The notes under the pieces are model-generated. The model was not told the origin of the DNA. It ran no database searches and saw nothing but the letters and a program-made list of their open reading frames with translations. Below, in pieces: positions 8,499-17,319 of a DNA stretch of 64,000 nt. A program made the position numbers and the translations under genes. Source of the stretch: Trichococcus collinsii (GTDB taxonomy: Bacteria; Bacillota; Bacilli; Lactobacillales; Aerococcaceae); assembly GCF_900107505.1 (NCBI RefSeq), contig NZ_FNQH01000002.1:310001-374000 (forward strand), in the 5' to 3' direction. Position 1 is the stretch's first letter, and every line of letters begins with the position of its first letter.

Positions 8499-8542
8499 CG
8501 CAGAAGGGCCGCCTCATTTTTTTGAGGCGGCCCTTCTGCGCT
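8499..8542. terminator. Long GC-rich hairpin after the Nudix gene
   Basis: GCGCAGAAGGGCCGCCTCA and its exact complement flank a loop of seven Ts. On the plus strand no T-run follows; on the minus strand TTTTCTTAG follows. It may work as a bidirectional or minus-strand terminator between the convergent Nudix and GntR genes. Confidence 0.65.
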
Positions 8543-8566
8543 AAAAACTTTCAGTAATGTATGCTG

Positions 8567-8695
8567 CTCCGGCGAACGATGGCTCGACCGGAGTTCTTGC
8601 TGCTTTTCGATATCCTCCTCCGGCGGCTCAGCCCTCATAGAAGTTCCCGCATGATTTCAAGTCGCGTTCTTCGATGAGCAACAGCTTCACCGGAG
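8567..8695. repeat. CTCCGG palindrome cluster A
   Basis: The first unit, CTCCGG-cgaacgatggctcga-CCGGAG (8567-8593), is a clean palindrome. A second half-unit CTCCGGCGG begins at 8618, and a diverged unit ends in TTCACCGGAG at 8695. It lies between the convergent 3' ends of the Nudix and GntR genes. The same element recurs near 23.2, 36.8 and 57.3 kb. Confidence 0.7.
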
Positions 8696-8744
8696 TTCAA
8701 GCCCCCGAGTCGCCAAATTGCAACTGCTCCTGCAGATCTACAAT

Positions 8745-9458
8745 TCAATTGCGCGTCAAAACAATCTCAACGGCAAACTTGTCGTAGCGATGGACAGAGG
8801 TGGAGAACTCAAACGCATTGCCGGTATCGAGATAGCCGATCTGCTCGGCTACCGCCACTGGATCACCCTTTTCCAGTCCAAGCTCATCCGCTTCAAAGTC
8901 AGTAGCTTTGCGAACGGAAACCGTCCTATGCGCGCTTTGTATTTTCAAATGAAGATCCTTCTCGATGTAGTCATAAATAGATCCGCTGATATTTTTTTCT
9001 TTAATGTTAGGTATCAAATCAATCGGCATGTAGATTTTTTCCATCACGGTCGGCTCATCCTCCACATAGCGTACCCGATAGATGTCGTACACAAAGCTGC
9101 CAAGCGAAATATTCAACTTTTTCGCTGCTTCTTCCGGTACCTTCACGATTGAAAAATTAAGTATTTTGCTGCGGACCTTCTTCCCAGCATTGAGCGCAGT
9201 CGTGCCGCGGAATTGATTCGCCATCGTCACGCGTTCGATTTCTTCCAGGTTCAGGTCCTTCACAAAAGTACCGGAGCCTCTCCTCTTGATAACCAATCCT
9301 TCCGCCACCAAGATGTCCAACGCTTTTTTGACCGTCATTTTGCTTGCATTGTAATGAATGCACATATCTTTTTCGAAGGGAATCTGTTGATTGGCAACGT
9401 ACTCTCCTTTTACGATTTTATTCCGAATGTCATTGGATATGACGACATATTTTTGCAT
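8745..9458 (-). CDS. GntR-family transcriptional regulator (UTRA effector domain)
   Basis: A 237-residue repressor or activator. Residues 1-70 are a winged helix of the GntR type (IRNKIVKGEYVANQQIPFE, then MTVKKALDILVAEGLV and RRGSGTFV). Residues 90-237 are a UTRA ligand domain, with EKIYMPIDLIP and FEFSTSVHRYDKF. The subfamily (HutC/BglR-like) often senses phosphorylated sugars or amino sugars. No transport or enzyme gene is adjacent, so the target is unknown. The ATG at 9458 has GAGAGGT upstream at a long spacing (about 13 bases). Confidence 0.88.
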   Translation of the reverse strand: MQKYVVISNDIRNKIVKGEYVANQQIPFEKDMCIHYNASKMTVKKALDILVAEGLVIKRRGSGTFVKDLNLEEIERVTMANQFRGTTALNAGKKVRSKILNFSIVKVPEEAAKKLNISLGSFVYDIYRVRYVEDEPTVMEKIYMPIDLIPNIKEKNISGSIYDYIEKDLHLKIQSAHRTVSVRKATDFEADELGLEKGDPVAVAEQIGYLDTGNAFEFSTSVHRYDKFAVEIVLTRN

Positions 9459-9670
9459 ATTTTAACACTGCACCTCTCGTTAATGTCTAGCTTTCCAAGA
9501 TCAAATTAAGTAGATCATCTCTAAAAAGTCTATATTTTTAGCATACACAAAATATGACTTGAAGACAATAATTTCTTCTTCATACTGTCGAAAATCAATA
9601 AGCTCCTTCCACCTTTTTACGCTAGCTGACATAATCTCAATTCGGCCATTTTCAAGTCCATCTCCCTAGA

Positions 9671-9712
9671 CACGAAAAAGAGCACAACACCAAAACGATG
9701 GTATGCCCTTTT
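9671..9712 (-). terminator. Probable terminator of the helicase operon
   Basis: On the minus strand GGGCATACCA and TGGTGTTGTGCTC pair imperfectly (some G-U pairs and a small bulge) and are followed by TTTTT. It sits just after the helicase stop codon. The 200 bases between this and the GntR start show no gene. Confidence 0.5.
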
Positions 9713-9729
9713 TCCTAGTCCGTCCACAC

Positions 9730-11805
9730 TCAAATCGAAAAAAAGTTATTCAAAATCCATTTGATTTTCAAACTTGTGGGAACCAATTGCATGAATTTTT
9801 GATGGGCCGTCAACTCTTCGATGGCCTTCTCGTTTTTCTCCAGATATGCTACGACATTATCCAGGGAAACATCCCCTCCAGCGAGTCGTTCAACCATTCT
9901 TTTTATATCGGGACCCGTTATCAAGGAGTGTTTGTCATGCAGTTGATATTTTTCTCCCTCAGCCGCAATGCTCTTGATGAGCAGCAACAAAGCGATATTG
10001 AACTTAGTCCCCCTGAATGTCACAACACCTATATTCGTCTGGTTGTCCTCATACCAATAGTTCCCGTCATCATAGTAAAGTTCACTCTTCAGAAAATCAA
10101 AATCACGTGTGATCTTGTCATTGTTCAGGGTAAGATACTCTCCCGTCCGCAAGAGTTTTTCCATATTTTCACGCACTTCATTGGAAACGAATCCTTCGTC
10201 GCTGATGAATTTAGGGGGCCTTCCTTCTTTCGTCATTTCCACCAAGATGCGCTTAGCCTTGACATCGATATCTTTCACGATCCACACCCTGCCCGCCAAC
10301 AGAATTTTGCTTTCAATTTGGATATCAGGTGTAAACGGCAGACTGCCGATGCGCTCATGCTGGTAATGGACAGAAAAATCACTGGTCGTAAAAAACAGTG
10401 CGTAGAAATCCCTGGAACGCAGCAGTCGTTCCCCCTCCAAGCCCACAATCGCCTCATCATCCATGATTTCGATGAAATCCTTTTCTACCATATAGTCAAT
10501 CAACAGCGCCAAATCCGCATCCGGAATCGCTCTCCAGACTGGAAATATTTTATTCAGCTGAAACAATTGCGTCATCGGCATGCTGACTTTTTGGAAGAGG
10601 ATCGCCATCACTTGATGCGCCAAAGCGTTGTAGGGAGTCTCGATCATTTCCGTGGCATCCATTTCACCGCGTTCCAACAAATCCAATGCGGCATAGGTCT
10701 GCAGCATTTCCCAGGAGTCGTCTTCCACAATGTGCAGGATGCTTTGGTGGGTTCTCCGTCCGCTGCGCCCCAGTCTTTGGCTGAGCGAAGAAGTGGACGG
10801 AGGGGAGCCATACTGCACCACGCTGTCCACCGATCCGATGTCTATTCCCAATTCCAAGGTGGAGGTACAGGTGATCGTGAACAACTGATCCTCATTATTT
10901 TTGGCAAAAAATTCCACTTCTTCACGCAAAAGTTTGTCCACCGATGAATGGTGGGCAAAATAGCGGATAGGCGCGTTCTCTTTTTTTGCCATCTTATCCA
11001 ATTTATGGGTGATTTCTTCCACCCGGTTGCGGGAATTCGGAAAAATCAGCATCGTTTCCGTTTTGGAATACTGATAAATCGCTGCCAAGGATTCCCTTGC
11101 AACGAATGGACCCGCCTCACCACTCGTGTAGTCTATCGTGATGAGCAGATCATTTTTATCACGGTCCACGAGAATATCCGTATCCCGATTGCTGCCGAAG
11201 AAGGCTTTCGCGTAACCGAAATCCTTCTTGTTCAAAGTTGCGCTCATCGCGATGAAACGTGGCACTTGCATGAATTGGCTGATCCGTTGCAGCAGTGATT
11301 GCAGGTGAATGCCCCGTTCCGTCCCCAGAAAACTGTGCAGTTCATCGATGATGATCCATTCCACGCCTTTAAAGAGGTGCTGCGCTTCGCCAGGGCGATT
11401 CACCAACATGCCCTCAATCGATTCTGGTGTGATCAAAAGCACGCCTTTCGGTTGATTCACAACTTTCTTTTTCTGTGCTTGGGAAACTTCTCCATGCCAG
11501 CGTGTTATTGGAATATCCAAATACGCACTGAGTTCGCTGATGCGCTGGAACTGATCATTGATCAGGGCTTTCAAAGGAGAGATGTACAGCACTTTCAGCC
11601 CCGTTTCCCAATCTTCCACACTATTCAGCGCCGGGATGAATGCCGCTTCCGTTTTTCCCGATGCCGTCGGAGCTGACAGAATAAGGTTGTGATCGGTATT
11701 GGCAACCTGCTTGATAGCAGCATTTTGGATGCTCGTCAAGCTTGGCCACCCTTTATCATAGATGTATTGCTGGATGTCTCGGCTGAGACTATCAAATGCC
11801 TGCAT
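9730..11805 (-). CDS. Lhr-like DEAD/DEAH helicase (BrxHI-like)
   Basis: A 691-residue superfamily 2 helicase. Motif I is SAPTASGKTEA (residues 44-54), motif Ia is YISPLKALINDQ, motif II is IIIDELHSF, motif III is MSATL, motifs IV-V cover LIFPNSRN and TSTLELGIDIG, and motif VI is QRLGRSGRR. The wording of motifs Ia, II and VI is that of the Lhr family. About 300 residues after the core resemble the Lhr winged-helix and accessory region. It is shorter than full-length Lhr and close to the stand-alone helicase called BrxHI in type 2 BREX loci. Its ATG overlaps the ATPase stop (TGATG), so the two are translationally coupled. It is the third gene of the TerB-ATPase-helicase operon. Confidence 0.9.
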   Translation of the reverse strand: MQAFDSLSRDIQQYIYDKGWPSLTSIQNAAIKQVANTDHNLILSAPTASGKTEAAFIPALNSVEDWETGLKVLYISPLKALINDQFQRISELSAYLDIPITRWHGEVSQAQKKKVVNQPKGVLLITPESIEGMLVNRPGEAQHLFKGVEWIIIDELHSFLGTERGIHLQSLLQRISQFMQVPRFIAMSATLNKKDFGYAKAFFGSNRDTDILVDRDKNDLLITIDYTSGEAGPFVARESLAAIYQYSKTETMLIFPNSRNRVEEITHKLDKMAKKENAPIRYFAHHSSVDKLLREEVEFFAKNNEDQLFTITCTSTLELGIDIGSVDSVVQYGSPPSTSSLSQRLGRSGRRTHQSILHIVEDDSWEMLQTYAALDLLERGEMDATEMIETPYNALAHQVMAILFQKVSMPMTQLFQLNKIFPVWRAIPDADLALLIDYMVEKDFIEIMDDEAIVGLEGERLLRSRDFYALFFTTSDFSVHYQHERIGSLPFTPDIQIESKILLAGRVWIVKDIDVKAKRILVEMTKEGRPPKFISDEGFVSNEVRENMEKLLRTGEYLTLNNDKITRDFDFLKSELYYDDGNYWYEDNQTNIGVVTFRGTKFNIALLLLIKSIAAEGEKYQLHDKHSLITGPDIKRMVERLAGGDVSLDNVVAYLEKNEKAIEELTAHQKFMQLVPTSLKIKWILNNFFSI

Positions 11806-13133
11806 CAGTAAACCTCTATTTCATCGTGATCATCTGCGTCCTTCGCCACAACGGAAGACTTTCTACCAAACCGATCCGCAAGTATGTGGCTGAAAGAATA
11901 GTCCGGATTTTGGCGCTGCAAGGACAGGATTTCGATATAATCCTTGATGACGGACCGCGGCGTCAAAAATGACGCAGCTCCCGGACGGTTCAACTGGTCT
12001 TCCATGTATTGCTTGATTTCGCTGTCCTTCACTGTCAGCGTCGTTTGATAGGCTGTATTGTATATTTCCAATAACTTGGTCAAAAGGATAAAGATCTCTT
12101 CCGGTGTCAGTGGCTTCAGATCGATGACGGTACTGTTCACATTGACATAGTCTTTGTTTTTCATCAATTCATTACCGAAGCGTGTTTTCAAAGCGCCATA
12201 GCTGGCCAATCCTCTTCGTTCGTCATAAACCGTGTGCTTCGTTGCGCCAAAATTGATGAACAAGCCTTTTGCTTCATTGGTTTTCGTTTCGTTGTAAAGA
12301 TTGAGGATCATTTCATAATTTTTCTCACGGGTCAAAGAACGGGGTAATTTGTACAGATTGACCGATTCGTCAAAGTTTATGACAAACCCCTTGTATCCGA
12401 TCTTCAAGAATAGTTCCGCCAGATTTTTCAACGCAATGAGATAGTTCGAATCGTTGATGACGTTCTTGATGCCCAATTCTTTGGAGGCTTCCGTTTTCGT
12501 CGTGATATCCCCACGAATCCAGCGTATCGCTTCAATCTGCAGGGACATATTGTCGCCCGCAATCCCTTCGAAATATTTCATCAGTGCTTGCCCGAATTCG
12601 TAGGAAAGCCCCGAAGAATAGAAGGAATTCGTTGTCTTCAGGATGGCATTCTCCACCAATTTCCAATGGTTCTTTTCCATCAAAGCAGGAACGGTGAGGC
12701 TGTTTTCCGCGGCAATCTGCTCGAGCAGAACCTGAATCCATTGCTGGACGATTGTCTCGATGGCATTCCCGTCGCGGTTGTTCTTGATGACGATCTTATT
12801 GACGACTTCATTGTACAACGCCAAGGCTTTCCCGGATGAATCATAGAAACGGCGCGTTGGGGTCAAGTCGATCGTAGAGACGACGAAATTCTTTTGCAGC
12901 GCCAGCGATTCGATCGTCCGCAAAACAAAACTTTTTCCCGATCCGAAATCGCCCACCCAAAATCGCAGATCACTGTTGCCGTCTTCCAATTTTTGCAAGG
13001 TGTCGATGATCTCCTTGACTTCATTGCTCCTGCCCACCAGCACATGCTGTACCCCTTTTACAGGAACAACGCCTGCCTCAAGTGAATCAATAATCGTTTG
13101 GGCATCCTTCTTTCTCAGCTTGATTTCAGCCAT
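11805..13133 (-). CDS. DUF2791 (BrxD-like) AAA ATPase
   Basis: A 442-residue P-loop ATPase. Walker A is GDFGSGKS at residues 61-68; the Walker B region is GFVINFDES at 249-257. The phrases TPTRRFYD, FGATKHTVYDERRGLASYGAL and KTRFGNE match the DUF2791/BrxD family, known as the small ATPase paired with the Lhr-like helicase in type 2 BREX systems. Its start overlaps the TerB-type gene by 8 bases and its stop overlaps the helicase start, so all three proteins are probably made in step and act together. No other BREX component (BrxC, PglX, PglZ) is present within the window. The enzymatic role is inferred. Confidence 0.88.
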   Translation of the reverse strand: MAEIKLRKKDAQTIIDSLEAGVVPVKGVQHVLVGRSNEVKEIIDTLQKLEDGNSDLRFWVGDFGSGKSFVLRTIESLALQKNFVVSTIDLTPTRRFYDSSGKALALYNEVVNKIVIKNNRDGNAIETIVQQWIQVLLEQIAAENSLTVPALMEKNHWKLVENAILKTTNSFYSSGLSYEFGQALMKYFEGIAGDNMSLQIEAIRWIRGDITTKTEASKELGIKNVINDSNYLIALKNLAELFLKIGYKGFVINFDESVNLYKLPRSLTREKNYEMILNLYNETKTNEAKGLFINFGATKHTVYDERRGLASYGALKTRFGNELMKNKDYVNVNSTVIDLKPLTPEEIFILLTKLLEIYNTAYQTTLTVKDSEIKQYMEDQLNRPGAASFLTPRSVIKDYIEILSLQRQNPDYSFSHILADRFGRKSSVVAKDADDHDEIEVY

Positions 13134-14997
13134 AAATCCATTCCCTCATTTCTTCCATAAAATCCTCTTCGATGATGACTTGTTGCTGGCTGATCACCAG
13201 CACTTGATCATCAAATATTTCATACAACACTTCATTCAATTCTGTTAGGTACGCCTGATGGAGTTTCCCTTTATTTTTTGCGTGTACTTTAAAATCATCC
13301 AAAGATATCCCGTTGCCTACCACCAACTGTTTCAGGAACAGCATATGCTCTGACTCCTGCTCAGTGTCCGTATTTTCGGTCTCTTTTATAGTGACGGCTG
13401 AAATAGCTACCGATGTGGCGGCCGCACTTTCTGGTTCGCTTTGTTCCTCGGCTGGCGATAATTCCATTTCGGCAAAAAAGTTCAGGTTGACAGCCGCATC
13501 CAGCCCTTCGCCGGTTTCCTCATCACTCAAGTAAGTATCGACCATATCAATGATGGTATCCAAGGCAGAATGTGATGCGGTGATTAAGGCTGTGTCCAGT
13601 TTGATTTCTCTGCGTAGCGGTTGCGTGCATTCCATTAACAGCTCCGGCAAACTTTCGATAGTCAGATTTGCATCAAGCAGCAACTGTTGATAATCGGTCT
13701 GTCTGGTTGGATGAATGAAGCCATCCCGCTCTTTTTGCAGCGCTTTTGATACGGGTAAAGCTGCCCTTTCCATTAAAAATACAAAAATGATGCGCTTATC
13801 CACTTCCTCGCTTTGTTTGATCACCTTCATGGCTATCTTTTTCAAGTCTGGATCTTTTGCAATATCCTTAAGCTGCCCACTAATTTGCTCTATCGATTGT
13901 TTGATGATGAGATTGGCTGCCTCATGCCAGACAGTCTTGTTCACGGTCCGCAAGGCTGCTATAGTCTGATAATCCAGCTCCAGCTCAACTTTCTGGCTCA
14001 GATATGCTTTAATCTTCCGGATCGTTTCATCCGGCAAATATTTTTGCAGGCTCTGCAGGCTTTCTTCAGCAGGCAACACGCGGAGACCCTCGACCTCCTT
14101 GCGGATCATGTTTTCAGCCAGGAGGTAAAGGTCTGCCGGCAGACGGAACGTTTCTGCCCAGATACGCTCATCATTCAACGGCAAATGAAAATATTTCCTG
14201 AAATAATTATTGGGCTTGATTTTCCATTTGATGGATTCATCCTCAAGGTCATGCAACACAAGCTGCATCAGGTCTGCGTATTTCCCCAAACAATGGGCCA
14301 TGACAGCCGGGACTTCCGTAAACCTCGTCGCCCTTTTCCTCAGTTGATCAAAATACGCCATTTCGATCCCATCAAAAAATTGTTTGTCGCGCAGCATTCC
14401 TGATGGATCCCACCAAACGATTTTGCTGCCGAATGGCGTCAAGCCGAATTGTTTTCTGGTCTCCTCATCCGGGAATGGTAAATTTTCCTGGTACGCATCA
14501 AACTCATGCGTAATAATTTTTTGGATGTCCCTGGACAACATGGCCTTCAAGTCATAGGAAAAGAAATCAGCCACAGGAATGGTATCCTGTCTGTAAAACG
14601 AATAGACCACTTCTTTGGATAGCCGATAAACTTCGTCAAATACAGATACATGATAATAGTAACGCTCATATTTCACATGTTTGATGTTTTTATGCTTCTT
14701 CTTCAGCTCCACATCGACGGTAGCACATAATCTTTCAAACAATGCACCAATCACTTCCTCGGTCTGTCTTGTGAAATTGTCATTCAATCTTACGGGCGGC
14801 GAAACGTAGCTGATCCAAGCTCTTTCCGCGGCCTTCTGCTCAGATATCTCTTTAACTTTTTTCAGATGTTCCTGCTCCGCGATCAGATCTCTTGGTTTGA
14901 TGAAAGACTCCTCATTATTCACCAATTCAATGATTGATATCTTTTCTTCTTCAGAAAGCTTCTTATTTTTGAATATTTTATTTATGAATTCGAACAT
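13126..14997 (-). CDS. TerB-N/TerB-C domain protein
   Basis: A 623-residue soluble protein, first in the operon. The C-terminal part (about 545-623, from MLFLKQLVVGNGISLDDF to the end) matches the TerB-C pattern, a helical piece ending in a short winged segment. The central part (WWDPSGMLRDKQFFDGIEM and on, with ERIWAETFRLPADLYLLAEN) resembles the TerB-N protein family. Between them lies an acidic low-complexity linker rich in E, S, A and T (about 505-540). ATG at 14997 is chosen because GAAGGGGGG lies upstream; the open frame reaches further but has no site. TerB proteins occur in tellurite-resistance and phage-defence contexts. Its 8-base overlap with the ATPase gene ties it to that protein. 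Confidence 0.78.
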   Translation of the reverse strand: MFEFINKIFKNKKLSEEEKISIIELVNNEESFIKPRDLIAEQEHLKKVKEISEQKAAERAWISYVSPPVRLNDNFTRQTEEVIGALFERLCATVDVELKKKHKNIKHVKYERYYYHVSVFDEVYRLSKEVVYSFYRQDTIPVADFFSYDLKAMLSRDIQKIITHEFDAYQENLPFPDEETRKQFGLTPFGSKIVWWDPSGMLRDKQFFDGIEMAYFDQLRKRATRFTEVPAVMAHCLGKYADLMQLVLHDLEDESIKWKIKPNNYFRKYFHLPLNDERIWAETFRLPADLYLLAENMIRKEVEGLRVLPAEESLQSLQKYLPDETIRKIKAYLSQKVELELDYQTIAALRTVNKTVWHEAANLIIKQSIEQISGQLKDIAKDPDLKKIAMKVIKQSEEVDKRIIFVFLMERAALPVSKALQKERDGFIHPTRQTDYQQLLLDANLTIESLPELLMECTQPLRREIKLDTALITASHSALDTIIDMVDTYLSDEETGEGLDAAVNLNFFAEMELSPAEEQSEPESAAATSVAISAVTIKETENTDTEQESEHMLFLKQLVVGNGISLDDFKVHAKNKGKLHQAYLTELNEVLYEIFDDQVLVISQQQVIIEEDFMEEMREWIYG

Positions 14998-15145
14998 GTT
15001 GGACGTCCCCCCTTCTAAACCACTGTAAAGATACGATCTAAGTATACGTCTAATGGCGCGCACATTCAAGAACGCTTGTTCTATTCAGTGTGGGACATAC
15101 CGCATATCCTCTTTTCTGTATCGTAGACGCGAATGGAATTTATAA

Positions 15146-15290
15146 GAAGTAATTACCAAGCTCATCGATTATATTACGGAACATTGTCACGTTAGAATCA
15201 CTGTGATAATCGCCGAAGAAAGCGGACTTTCTCTCGAATATCTATCGTCAAAATTCAAAAAAGTCAGAGAAATCAAATCCTTGAAAAATT
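15146..15290 (+). pseudogene. Remnant of an AraC-family regulator (HTH region)
   Basis: Plus-strand reading from 15146 gives KLIDYITEHCHVRITV, then IIAEESGLSLEYLSSKFKKV, which is the first helix-turn-helix of AraC/XylS regulators. A stop codon (TAA) immediately precedes it and the second helix-turn-helix is absent, so this is a decayed fragment. It lies upstream of, and divergent from, the TerB operon. Apart from this fragment, 15290-15545 is AT-rich with nothing recognisable. Confidence 0.7.
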
Positions 15291-15545
15291 ATCGAATATA
15301 CAACTATGCAAATTTCCACTCACTTTGGATTTTCTTGATAAATTTATAGCAGAAGACTATTTATGATAAAATGAAGGCGAATCGAAACCGCTTAAACGCA
15401 CCCTCTTTTTTTCACTTGGCTCCCGTTCTGGCTGCTTTGCCATCTATCTTTGCCATAATTCCTGTCAAATATAAAAAAAAGACAATATTTAACGTATGTC
15501 AGAGCTAAACTTTGACAATACGCTTCCCTGAAGGAGGGGAGTACC

Positions 15546-15986
15546 ATGAAAATTTTAAAAGTTTCATTGTCGCTAACCCATTTGTTTGTGGCTATCTTCG
15601 CCTTTCTTGGCGGCTGGGCTGCCATATCACGACCTATGGACCCGTTTGGCATCTCTACCGATATGCTGTCTAATTCCCCTTTTAAGACTTTTTTGATTCC
15701 CGGAATGCTGCTTTTTATTGTCATTGGCCTAGGGCAATTGCTTGCTGCCGCCTTTATGCTCTTCCGCTCGCGCTATCAGGCCTATGTCAGCTTTAGCACC
15801 GGCGGAGTGTTGCTGATTTGGCTACTCGTTCAGGTCCTGATGATCCGGACCATTGAGGTGCTGCATGTGGTGACCTTTGCGATTGCCTGCATCCAGGTCG
15901 CCCTTTCCCTGGCATTGATGTATAAGGAAAGGCTCTTTCCGACTGATTATGTTATGCGTTTCATAAACCGTCACAAGCATGCCTAA
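15546..15986 (+). CDS. Small four-helix membrane protein of unknown function
   Basis: A 146-residue protein with four predicted transmembrane segments, at about residues 5-25, 48-72, 79-100 and 106-125. A positively charged C-terminus (INRHKHA) suggests a cytoplasmic tail. AAGGAGGGGAG lies before the ATG. It has its own terminator and no operon partner. I do not recognise a named family; no catalytic motif is seen. Confidence 0.75.
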   Translation: MKILKVSLSLTHLFVAIFAFLGGWAAISRPMDPFGISTDMLSNSPFKTFLIPGMLLFIVIGLGQLLAAAFMLFRSRYQAYVSFSTGGVLLIWLLVQVLMIRTIEVLHVVTFAIACIQVALSLALMYKERLFPTDYVMRFINRHKHA

Positions 15987-16002
15987 ACAGTAGAGTTTTT
16001 CC

Positions 16003-16036
16003 ATAAGGAGCAGGTCATCGTCTGCTCCTTTTTATG
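16003..16036 (+). terminator. Terminator of the four-helix membrane protein gene
   Basis: AAGGAGCAG and CTGCTCCTT pair around a short loop (GTCATCGT) and are followed by TTTTAT. Confidence 0.85.
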
Positions 16037-16230
16037 GATTTCTGTAAAATTCCCCATACAAAATCGGCTAAAATACCACTCCGCTCATATCATTTCCCCA
16101 CCCCATCTAAAAGTGCTACACTTTAGTTGATATAAAAGCACTTATTAATCTTAATTATGTAAGGTTCACCTGGATCATTCATAACAGCTACCGAATCAGA
16201 TTCATCATCAGGAATGGGGAGAAAAAAACT

Positions 16231-17211
16231 ATGGATACGATCAAAAACTATGTCGATTCCGTCTTCACAAATCTACCAAAGACGCCGGAAGTATTGGACC
16301 AAAAGAATGCCATGTTAAATAGCATGCAAAACAAGTACCAACAACTGAAATCAGAAGGCAAAAGCGAGCACGAGGCAATCAGTGGCGCCATATCGGCTCA
16401 CGGTAATATTGATGACTTCACCGTATCGGACATACCGGTTGCACCTGCAGAACATCTCCAAAATGAAGTCTATCTTACGCCCGAACAAGTCGATGAATAT
16501 ATTGATCATCGTCATCACTTCGCCTGGGCGATGGCGACTGGTGTTTTCTTATGCATCATGGGCCCCGCCAGTCTGTTTCTCGGTCAGTACCTTACCGGCT
16601 ATCGGAATGGCCAAGGAGGCCGTACGAGTGAATTGCTGGACATCCTGACACTAGTGCCATTGTTTATTTTTATCGCAGCCGGCGTCGCGCTGTTTATCCT
16701 TTACGGCATGAAGGAACAGCAATTTGAACTGGAAGAGAAACGGGTCCAGCTCGACTCCACGACCTACTCCCGCCTGAAAGCTGAGCACAAAGCCTTCCGG
16801 CCGCGTTTGGCCGTCGCTGTCGCAATTGGGGTTGCGCTCTGCATCCTGGCGCCCGTCTCGATGCTCCTTTCCGTAGTTTTGCTCGGGGAGGATAATGGCC
16901 TGTCGCTCGTATTTCTATTAAGCTTCATCGCAATCGGCGTCTTCCTGTTTATCTTCTACGGCATTCAGGACGAGACATACGAAAAACTGCTGTCGATCGG
17001 TGAGTATGCTAAGGATAAGGCCGAGAAGAATAAAGTGGTCGGTATCGTCGCGGGTGTCGTCTTCCCGCTGGCTGCTGCCATCTATTTGATTGCAGGCTTC
17101 GTTTATTACGCTTGGGGGAGCGCCTGGATTATCTTCCCGATCGTCGGCATCCTCTTTGGGATCTTCGCAACAGTGTACAATGGCTATGTTGATTTGAAGA
17201 AGAAAAAATAA
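16231..17211 (+). CDS. Membrane protein with N-terminal permease-prefix (HAAS-like) domain
   Basis: A 326-residue protein. The first 80 residues (DTIKNYVDSVFTNLPKTPEV followed by the GKSEHEAISGAISAHGNID helix) resemble the DUF1700/permease-prefix domain 1 helical module that often works with PadR regulators. Three paired transmembrane hairpins follow, at about 95-155, 180-240 and 262-318, the first two of which look like internal repeats (LCIMGPASLFLGQYL against LCILAPVSMLLSVVL). ATGGGGAG precedes the ATG. No PadR gene is adjacent. Function unknown. Confidence 0.75.
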   Translation: MDTIKNYVDSVFTNLPKTPEVLDQKNAMLNSMQNKYQQLKSEGKSEHEAISGAISAHGNIDDFTVSDIPVAPAEHLQNEVYLTPEQVDEYIDHRHHFAWAMATGVFLCIMGPASLFLGQYLTGYRNGQGGRTSELLDILTLVPLFIFIAAGVALFILYGMKEQQFELEEKRVQLDSTTYSRLKAEHKAFRPRLAVAVAIGVALCILAPVSMLLSVVLLGEDNGLSLVFLLSFIAIGVFLFIFYGIQDETYEKLLSIGEYAKDKAEKNKVVGIVAGVVFPLAAAIYLIAGFVYYAWGSAWIIFPIVGILFGIFATVYNGYVDLKKKK

Positions 17212-17259
17212 AGAAGCCGGCACAAGCTGAAACAACATCCGGAAATAAAACAAAGTAAA

Positions 17260-17308
17260 AGAGAAGAAACACTCACCTCCGCGGATGACTGTTCCTTCTC
17301 TTTCTTTT
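17260..17308. terminator. Bidirectional terminator between convergent genes
   Basis: AGAGAAGAAACA and TGTTCCTTCTCT pair with one mismatch. T-rich runs follow on the plus strand (TTCTTTTT) and TTTACTTTG on the minus strand. It sits between the membrane protein gene and the ABC operon end. Confidence 0.7.
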
Positions 17309-17319
17309 TGGCTATCCAG

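Noticed and set aside
8567-8695. Possible CRISPR array in the CTCCGG clusters
   Set aside because: Units are palindromes of unequal spacing and sequence, spacers are irregular, and no cas genes are present.
9703-10947. 414-codon plus-strand open frame
   Set aside because: It lies opposite the Lhr-like helicase gene, which has full helicase motifs; the plus-strand product has none.
9730-14997. A complete BREX type 2 system
   Set aside because: Only BrxD-like and BrxHI-like genes are present; BrxC, PglX, PglZ and BrxA/B are missing and the flanks are housekeeping genes.
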